Assembly: GCA_016780605.1 (NCBI GenBank)
Contig: JADHLS010000100.1
Location: 1-10,700, forward strand
DNA from: Reyranella sp.
GTDB taxonomy: Bacteria; Pseudomonadota; Alphaproteobacteria; Reyranellales; Reyranellaceae
Reading direction: 5' to 3'
DNA: 10,700 bases
Shown here: positions 6,406 to 10,700 of the stretch, one piece after another
How positions within the stretch are numbered: position 1 is the stretch's first letter
How the letters are laid out: the number at the start of each line of letters is the position of its first letter
Notes under the pieces: model-generated
Seen by the model: only the letters and a program-made list of their open reading frames with translations
What the model was told of the DNA's origin: nothing
The model's database searches: none
Position numbers and translations under genes: made by a program

Positions 6406-9258
6406 ATGCGCCTGAAGCACCCCGACATGCGGCCGACCGGCTCACCGGTGCGGATCCACTTCGACGGACGCGAGATCGAGGCGCTGGACGGCGAGACCAT
6501 CGCCGCGGCGCTCGCTGCCAACGGCGTCGTTACCGTGCGCCAGGCCCGCTCCGGCGCGCCGCGCGGGCCGTTCTGCGGCATGGGCGTGTGCTTCGACTGC
6601 CTGGTCACGGTCGATGGCCGGCCGAGCCAGCGCGCCTGCCTCACCAAGGTCTCGGCCGGCATGGACGTGCGGTCGTCGCCGACCGCAGCCGCGGCATCGC
6701 CGGAAGCAGCGCAGCCGACCGAGGAGATCGCCTGCGACGTGCTGGTCGTCGGCGCCGGTCCGGCTGGTCTTTCCGCCGCGCGCAGCCTGGCGCTCGCCGG
6801 CGCCGACGTCGTGGTCCTCGACGAGCGGCTTTATCCCGGCGGCCAGTTCTTCAAGCCGTTGGCGCCTTCGCACACTGCCGACATCTCGACTCTCGACCGC
6901 CAGTTCCGCGACGGTGCGGTGCTGGCGCAATCGACGCTGCGCGCCGGCGCGCGGATCGTCAACGAAGCGACGGTGTGGGCGGCGTTCTCTCCCACCGAAG
7001 TCGCTGCCATCGTCGCCGGCCGCTCGCATCTCTATCGGCCGAAGCGGTTGGTGCTGGCGACGGGCGCCTACGAGCAATCGCCGGCGGTGCCCGGATGGAC
7101 GCTTCCCGGCGCGATGACGGTGGGCGGCCTGCAGACGATGGCGCGCTCCTATCGCGTGTCGCCCGCCGAACGTGTCGTGATCGCAGGCAACGGCCCACTG
7201 TGCCTGCAGACCGCCATCGAGCTTCTCGACGGCGGGGTCAATGTCGTGGCCGTGCTCGAGGCCGCGCCGCGTCCCGGCCTCGGCCAATGGCGCGCGCTGG
7301 CGAGTGCCGCCATCGCCGATCCCTTTCTCCTGGTCGATGGCCTGTCGCTCGCCAGCCGTTTGGGCAGCAAGCTGCATTGGAATCGTCGCGCGACTCGCGT
7401 GCTGGGCGAGGATCGCGTGCGCGGCGTGCAGGCAGGCGACCTCACCATCGAGGCCGACATCGTCGCTTTGAACTATGGCTTTGCCTCGTCGTCGGAGCTG
7501 GCACGCTCGCTGGGTTGCGCCCATCGTTTCGTGGCCCGCGGCACCGGCTCGATGGAGACCCTGACCGATGCCAACGGCCGCACCAGCCTCGCCGAGGTCT
7601 TCGCCATCGGCGACGGCGCGCGCTTCGGCGGCGCCCATGCCGCGATGGCGCAGGGCGCGCTGGCGGCCGCGGCGATCGCGGGCGATCTTGGCCTCAAGGT
7701 GGCCGACCCCGCCGAAGCCCGGCGCACGCTCGCCCGCGCGACGCGCTTCCAGTCGGCTCTCTGGACGTTGTTCGAGGCGCCGCCGGTCGATACCGCCGCG
7801 ATCGACGATGCCGTCGTGGTCTGTCGCTGCGAGGAAGTGACGGCGGGCGAACTGCGCACGCTGATCGCGGCCGGCCACGATTCACCCGCATCGCTGAAGC
7901 GCGCCTGTCGCGTCGGCATGGGTCGCTGCCAGGGCCGCTACTGCGCCTCTTTGGTGGCCCGCATGACGACCACTGATGTCGGCGAGTTCGGCCTGTTCGC
8001 GCCGCGGCCGCCGGCCAAGCCGGTGCCGATCCGCGCGCTCACCGTCGAGCGGCCGGAATGGACCGGCCACAAGGATTTCGTACCGCCCGACATGGCGCGG
8101 CCCCGCGACGTCGAGCCGTTGCCGCCGGAGACAGTCGACACGCTGGTGATCGGCGGCGGTGTCGCCGGCTCCTGCCTCGCCTACTGGCTGGCGCGCGAGG
8201 GCATCGAGGCCATGGTCGTGGAGCGCGACGACGTCAACCTGCAGGCCTCTGGCGCCAATGCCGGTTCGCTGCACGTCCAGCTGCTGGCCTTCGACTTCTC
8301 TCTCGATGTGCAGCCCAACAACCGTGCTGCCGACACCCTGCCGCTCGGCCCGGCGTCGGTGGCGTTGTGGGCCGACATCCAGCGCGACACCGGCCAGGAT
8401 CTCGAGATGAAGATGTGCGGCGGCCTGATGCTGGCCGAGAACGAGCGCGACGTCGCCTTCCTCAAGGGCAAGATCGCGCTGGAGAACAGCCGCGGCATCG
8501 AGGCCGAGCTTCTGGGCGCGAACGAGCTGCGGGCGCTCGAGCCCTGCATCGGTGACGTCGCCATCGCCGCCGAATGGTGCCCGGGCGAAGGCAAGATCAA
8601 TCCGCTGAAAGGCACCTATGCCGTGGTCGCCCGGGCCAAGTCGCTGGGCGCACGTTTCAGGCGCGGCAGTAATGTTTTGGCCATCGAGCGCGATGGCACG
8701 CGCTGGAAGGTCACCACCAGCCGCGGCGAGATTCGCGCCAGGCGCGTGGTCAACACGGCGGGACCGTGGGCGGCCGAAGTGGCGCGGATGGTCGGCGTCG
8801 ACCTCCCGGTGCGCGCCGCGCCGCTGCAGATGGTCGTGACCGAGCCGGCGGCGCCGACGCTGTCACGGTTGGTCGCCTATGCCCATCGCCATCTCACCCT
8901 GAAGCAGATGGGCTCCGGCGCCTTCATGATCGGCGGCGGATGGACCGCGGGGCTTGACGAAGCGCAACGACTGTCGCGGCCCTTGCGCGACAGCGTCGAG
9001 GGGAACCTCTGGATCGCGAGCCGCGCCGTGCCGGCGCTGGCCGAGCTTTACGCCGTCCGCATCTGGGCCGGCATGAACGTCAACATCGACCGCGCGCCCA
9101 TCCTGGGCGAGGTGGCCGGCCTGCCGGGCTTCTACAATTGCGTCAGCTCCAACGGCTACACGCTGGCCCCCGTGCTGTCGCGCCTGACGGCGGAGATGCT
9201 GACGGGGCGGTCGACCAGCCTGCCTGTTGAGCAATACTCGCTGAGACGGTTCGGCTGA
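6406..9258 (+). CDS. Three-in-one dye-linked amino/imino acid dehydrogenase: [2Fe-2S] + HcnB-like FAD/BFD + DAO-like FAD domains
   Basis: This 950-residue protein joins three modules that are usually separate subunits of hydrogen cyanide synthase, opine oxidase or D-hydroxyproline dehydrogenase. Residues 1-90 form a plant-type [2Fe-2S] domain with Cys57, Cys62, Cys65 and Cys78. Residues 110-520 form the HcnB/OoxA-type FAD subunit, with VVGAGPAGLSAA at 114-125, an FAD-closing AIGDGARFGGAH at 400-411, and a BFD-type cluster site (Cys473, Cys475, Cys508, Cys513; CRCEEVT and GRCQGRYC). Residues 578-950 form a DAO-type flavin oxidoreductase with VIGGGVAGSCLAYWLA at 581-596, Glu606 for the FAD ribose and NGYTLAP near the end. 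The second nucleotide motif GNGPLC (261-266) lacks the third Gly, so NAD(P)H use is doubtful and electrons probably leave via iron-sulfur clusters to a membrane carrier. No stop lies between the modules, so this is a true fusion. The start is uncertain: Met1 (6406) or Met8 (6427), neither with a clear ribosome site. Confidence 0.88.
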   Translation: MRLKHPDMRPTGSPVRIHFDGREIEALDGETIAAALAANGVVTVRQARSGAPRGPFCGMGVCFDCLVTVDGRPSQRACLTKVSAGMDVRSSPTAAAASPEAAQPTEEIACDVLVVGAGPAGLSAARSLALAGADVVVLDERLYPGGQFFKPLAPSHTADISTLDRQFRDGAVLAQSTLRAGARIVNEATVWAAFSPTEVAAIVAGRSHLYRPKRLVLATGAYEQSPAVPGWTLPGAMTVGGLQTMARSYRVSPAERVVIAGNGPLCLQTAIELLDGGVNVVAVLEAAPRPGLGQWRALASAAIADPFLLVDGLSLASRLGSKLHWNRRATRVLGEDRVRGVQAGDLTIEADIVALNYGFASSSELARSLGCAHRFVARGTGSMETLTDANGRTSLAEVFAIGDGARFGGAHAAMAQGALAAAAIAGDLGLKVADPAEARRTLARATRFQSALWTLFEAPPVDTAAIDDAVVVCRCEEVTAGELRTLIAAGHDSPASLKRACRVGMGRCQGRYCASLVARMTTTDVGEFGLFAPRPPAKPVPIRALTVERPEWTGHKDFVPPDMARPRDVEPLPPETVDTLVIGGGVAGSCLAYWLAREGIEAMVVERDDVNLQASGANAGSLHVQLLAFDFSLDVQPNNRAADTLPLGPASVALWADIQRDTGQDLEMKMCGGLMLAENERDVAFLKGKIALENSRGIEAELLGANELRALEPCIGDVAIAAEWCPGEGKINPLKGTYAVVARAKSLGARFRRGSNVLAIERDGTRWKVTTSRGEIRARRVVNTAGPWAAEVARMVGVDLPVRAAPLQMVVTEPAAPTLSRLVAYAHRHLTLKQMGSGAFMIGGGWTAGLDEAQRLSRPLRDSVEGNLWIASRAVPALAELYAVRIWAGMNVNIDRAPILGEVAGLPGFYNCVSSNGYTLAPVLSRLTAEMLTGRSTSLPVEQYSLRRFG

Positions 9259-9263
9259 CATCT

Positions 9264-9412
9264 TCTCCTCCCCCGTCAAACGGGGGAGGGTAGGGAGGGG
9301 GAAAGGCAACATCGTCGATGCGAGCCGATTGCAGATCATGATCTCTTCTGCGGAGAGGGCCGTCCTTGCGGCTCTCCCCCTCCTGTATCCTCCCCCGTAT
9401 GACGGGGGAGGA
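9264..9412. repeat. Two-hairpin direct repeat, copy B (downstream of the flavoprotein gene)
   Basis: This is the second copy of the element at 6227-6373, in the same orientation, beginning 5 nt after the flavoprotein stop. Hairpins lie at 9267-9289 (CCTCCCCCGT/ACGGGGGAGG, CAA loop) and 9389-9411 (same arms, ATG loop). The internal GATCATGATCTCTT lies at 9334-9347, and a GTCC-TGCGGCT-CCCC stretch is also shared with copy A. The shared centre shows these are copies of one mobile or amplified unit and not just similar hairpins. No target-site duplication is obvious at either edge. Confidence 0.85.
9389..9411. terminator. Possible bidirectional terminator hairpin between convergent genes
   Basis: A 10-bp GC-rich stem with a 3-nt loop lies between the 3' ends of the flavoprotein gene (plus) and the hydantoinase gene (minus, stop at 9425-9427). 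It is the right hairpin of repeat copy B and symmetric enough to act on both strands. It lacks a T-tract on either side, so intrinsic termination is unproven; mRNA 3'-end protection is equally possible. The left hairpin 9267-9289 could serve the same job. Confidence 0.4.
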
Positions 9413-9424
9413 GTATGAGGACGC

Positions 9425-10700
9425 CTAACTGAAGATCGACGGATCGATCAGCGGCTTGCCGCGCGGCCGCGCCGCTTCGGGGCGGTCGCAGCGCTGGAAG
9501 AGGCCACGGCCGGCCGAGCCGCTCATCTTGGCTTCTTCCATCACGATCTCGCCACGTGACAGGGTCATCACCGGATAGCCCGTGAGCTCGCGGCCCTCGT
9601 AGGGCGTGTAGTCGCAATTGTGGTGCAGGATCGAGTTGGTGAGGCTCACCTTGCGCTTGGGGTCCCACAGCACGATGTCGGCATCGGCGCCGACGGCGAT
9701 CGTGCCCTTGCGCGGATGCAGGCCATAGATCTTGGCCGCATTGGTCGAGCTGAGCGCCACGAACTGCTGCAGCGTGATGCGGCCTTTGTTGACGCCTTCG
9801 GAGAACAAGAGCGGCAGGCGCGTCTCGACGCCGGGCACGCCGTTGGGGATCTTGCGAAAGCTCTTGTCGGCGCCCGGCAGCTTCTTGCCGCGCACGTCGT
9901 CGTACTTGAAGGCGGCATGGTCCGACGACAGGACGTGGAAGGTGTTGGCCGCCAGCCCGGTCCAGATGTGCTCCTGGTTGTCGGTGCCGCGCGGTGGCGG
10001 CGAGCACACGCATTTGCTGCCTTCGTCGCCCGGCTTCTCGAAATCCTCCTCGCTCAGGAACAGGTATTGCGGACAGGTCTCGCCGTAGACTTTCAGGCCG
10101 CGCGCCTGGGCGCGCTGGATCTCGTGCATCGCTTCCTTGGCCGAGACATGCACCAGCAGCATCGGCACGTCCAGAAGCTCGGCCAGCGAGATGGCGCGGT
10201 GCGTGGCCTCGCGCTCGACCACGAAGGGCCGCGAGGTGGCATGGAACTTGGCGGCCGTCATGCCCTTCAGCTCCAGCCGCTCGGTCAGCCATTCGATGCA
10301 GTCGGAATTCTCGGCATGGATCATCAGCATGGCCTGCTCGCGCCGCGCCGCGGCGAGCGCCTCGAGCATCTGGCGGTCGGTGAGCTTGATGTCGTCGTAG
10401 GTCATGTAGACCTTGAACGAGGTGTAGCCCTCGGCGACCAGGGCGGGGAAATCCTGGCCCATGATCTTCTCGCTGGGGTCGGACAGGATCACATGGAAGG
10501 CGTAGTCGATCAGCGATTTGCCGTTGGCGCGCTTGTGATAGCGGTCGACCACGTCGCGCAGTCCCTGGCCGCGGCTCTGGTAGGCGAAGGGGATGATGGT
10601 GGTGGTGCCGCCGGCCGCCGCCGCCCGGCTGCCGCTCTCGAAATCGTCGCAGAACACCGAGCCGTCGGCAGTGTCCTGGTCGAAATGGACATGGGCATCG
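9425..10700 (-). CDS. hydA: Dihydropyrimidinase/D-hydantoinase, N-terminus beyond the window end
   Basis: The frame is open to the window edge and shows 424 residues of a cyclic amidohydrolase that opens hydantoin or dihydropyrimidine rings in the cytoplasm. The metal site is recognisable: HVH near the window edge (DAHVHFDQD, visible residues 1-9), the lysine expected to be carbamylated in YTSFKVYMTY (visible residue 96), His128 in LMIHAEN, His184 in LLVHVSA and Asp260 in SSDHAAF. Other family marks are GGTTTIIPF, YGETCPQYLFLS and GADADIVLWDP near the C-terminus. Family members have about 460-490 residues, so roughly 50 N-terminal residues are missing. A GTG near 10657 could be taken for a start, but the HVH motif lies before it, so the gene clearly continues outside. 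Its 3' end faces the flavoprotein gene across repeat copy B. The natural substrate may be any cyclic imide or ureide. Confidence 0.92.
   Translation of the reverse strand, partial: DAHVHFDQDTADGSVFCDDFESGSRAAAAGGTTTIIPFAYQSRGQGLRDVVDRYHKRANGKSLIDYAFHVILSDPSEKIMGQDFPALVAEGYTSFKVYMTYDDIKLTDRQMLEALAAARREQAMLMIHAENSDCIEWLTERLELKGMTAAKFHATSRPFVVEREATHRAISLAELLDVPMLLVHVSAKEAMHEIQRAQARGLKVYGETCPQYLFLSEEDFEKPGDEGSKCVCSPPPRGTDNQEHIWTGLAANTFHVLSSDHAAFKYDDVRGKKLPGADKSFRKIPNGVPGVETRLPLLFSEGVNKGRITLQQFVALSSTNAAKIYGLHPRKGTIAVGADADIVLWDPKRKVSLTNSILHHNCDYTPYEGRELTGYPVMTLSRGEIVMEEAKMSGSAGRGLFQRCDRPEAARPRGKPLIDPSIFS

Noticed and set aside
5297..6445. A 382-codon minus-strand frame overlapping the DHDPS-family gene and spanning repeat copy A
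   Set aside because: It is a shifted frame over the same region; the family motifs (GSTGE, YNNP, YVKES) lie in the 5305-6210 frame.
6442..7878. A 478-codon open frame on the minus strand within the flavoprotein gene
   Set aside because: It is low-complexity Arg/Ala/Gly-rich antisense of a gene whose plus-strand reading has many conserved Cys and Gly motifs; it is a by-product of GC bias.
9336..10292. A 318-codon minus-strand frame inside the hydantoinase region
   Set aside because: The hydantoinase metal-binding residues lie in a different frame; this one is a shadow that runs into repeat copy B.
10657..10657. GTG as a possible true start of the hydantoinase
   Set aside because: The in-frame codons before it encode DAHVHFDQD, the metal-binding HxH motif, so the gene extends past the window edge.

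Overview
The window is GC-rich bacterial DNA with dense coding and strong third-position GC bias. The intergenic gaps are packed with short hairpin repeats of the CCTGAG/CGAAGGA and CCTCCCC types. Together with the catabolic gene content this suggests a large-genome alphaproteobacterium of Rhizobiales or Rhodospirillales type. That placement is inference; there is no rRNA or other marker gene here.

Layout, left to right. (1) 1-509: tail of a type II antitoxin and a complete PIN-domain (VapC-type) toxin. (2) 553-654: a pair of inverted REP-like repeats. (3) 670-3349: a likely two-gene operon with a luciferase-like flavin monooxygenase and a Tat-signal amidohydrolase. (4) 3355-3492: a composite palindrome of five back-to-back stem-loops. 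(5) 3629-5303: a family-3 solute-binding protein and one polar-amino-acid-type ABC permease, with an inverted repeat between them and a possible sigma-54 promoter in front. No ATPase gene is visible. (6) 5305-6210, minus strand: a dihydrodipicolinate synthase/N-acetylneuraminate lyase family protein, abutting the permease tail to tail with 1 nt between stops. (7) 6406-9258: a 950-residue flavoprotein that joins in one chain a [2Fe-2S] ferredoxin-like domain, an HcnB/OoxA-type FAD subunit with a BFD-type iron-sulfur motif, and a DAO-type FAD oxidase domain. Two direct copies of a ~148-bp two-hairpin repeat lie on either side of it. (8) 9425-10700, minus strand: a dihydropyrimidinase/D-hydantoinase truncated by the window edge.

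Genes 5 to 8 look like a catabolic neighbourhood for a cyclic amino or imino acid or a related ring compound: uptake by a polar-amino-acid-type transporter, oxidation by a dye-linked flavoprotein, processing by a DHDPS-family dehydratase, deaminase or aldolase, and ring opening by a hydantoinase. The closest known logic is D-hydroxyproline catabolism, where a three-subunit 2Fe-2S/FAD/FAD dehydrogenase works with a DHDPS-family deaminase. The substrate is not determined by the sequence. The most unusual items are the three-subunits-in-one flavoprotein and the repeat pair that brackets it.
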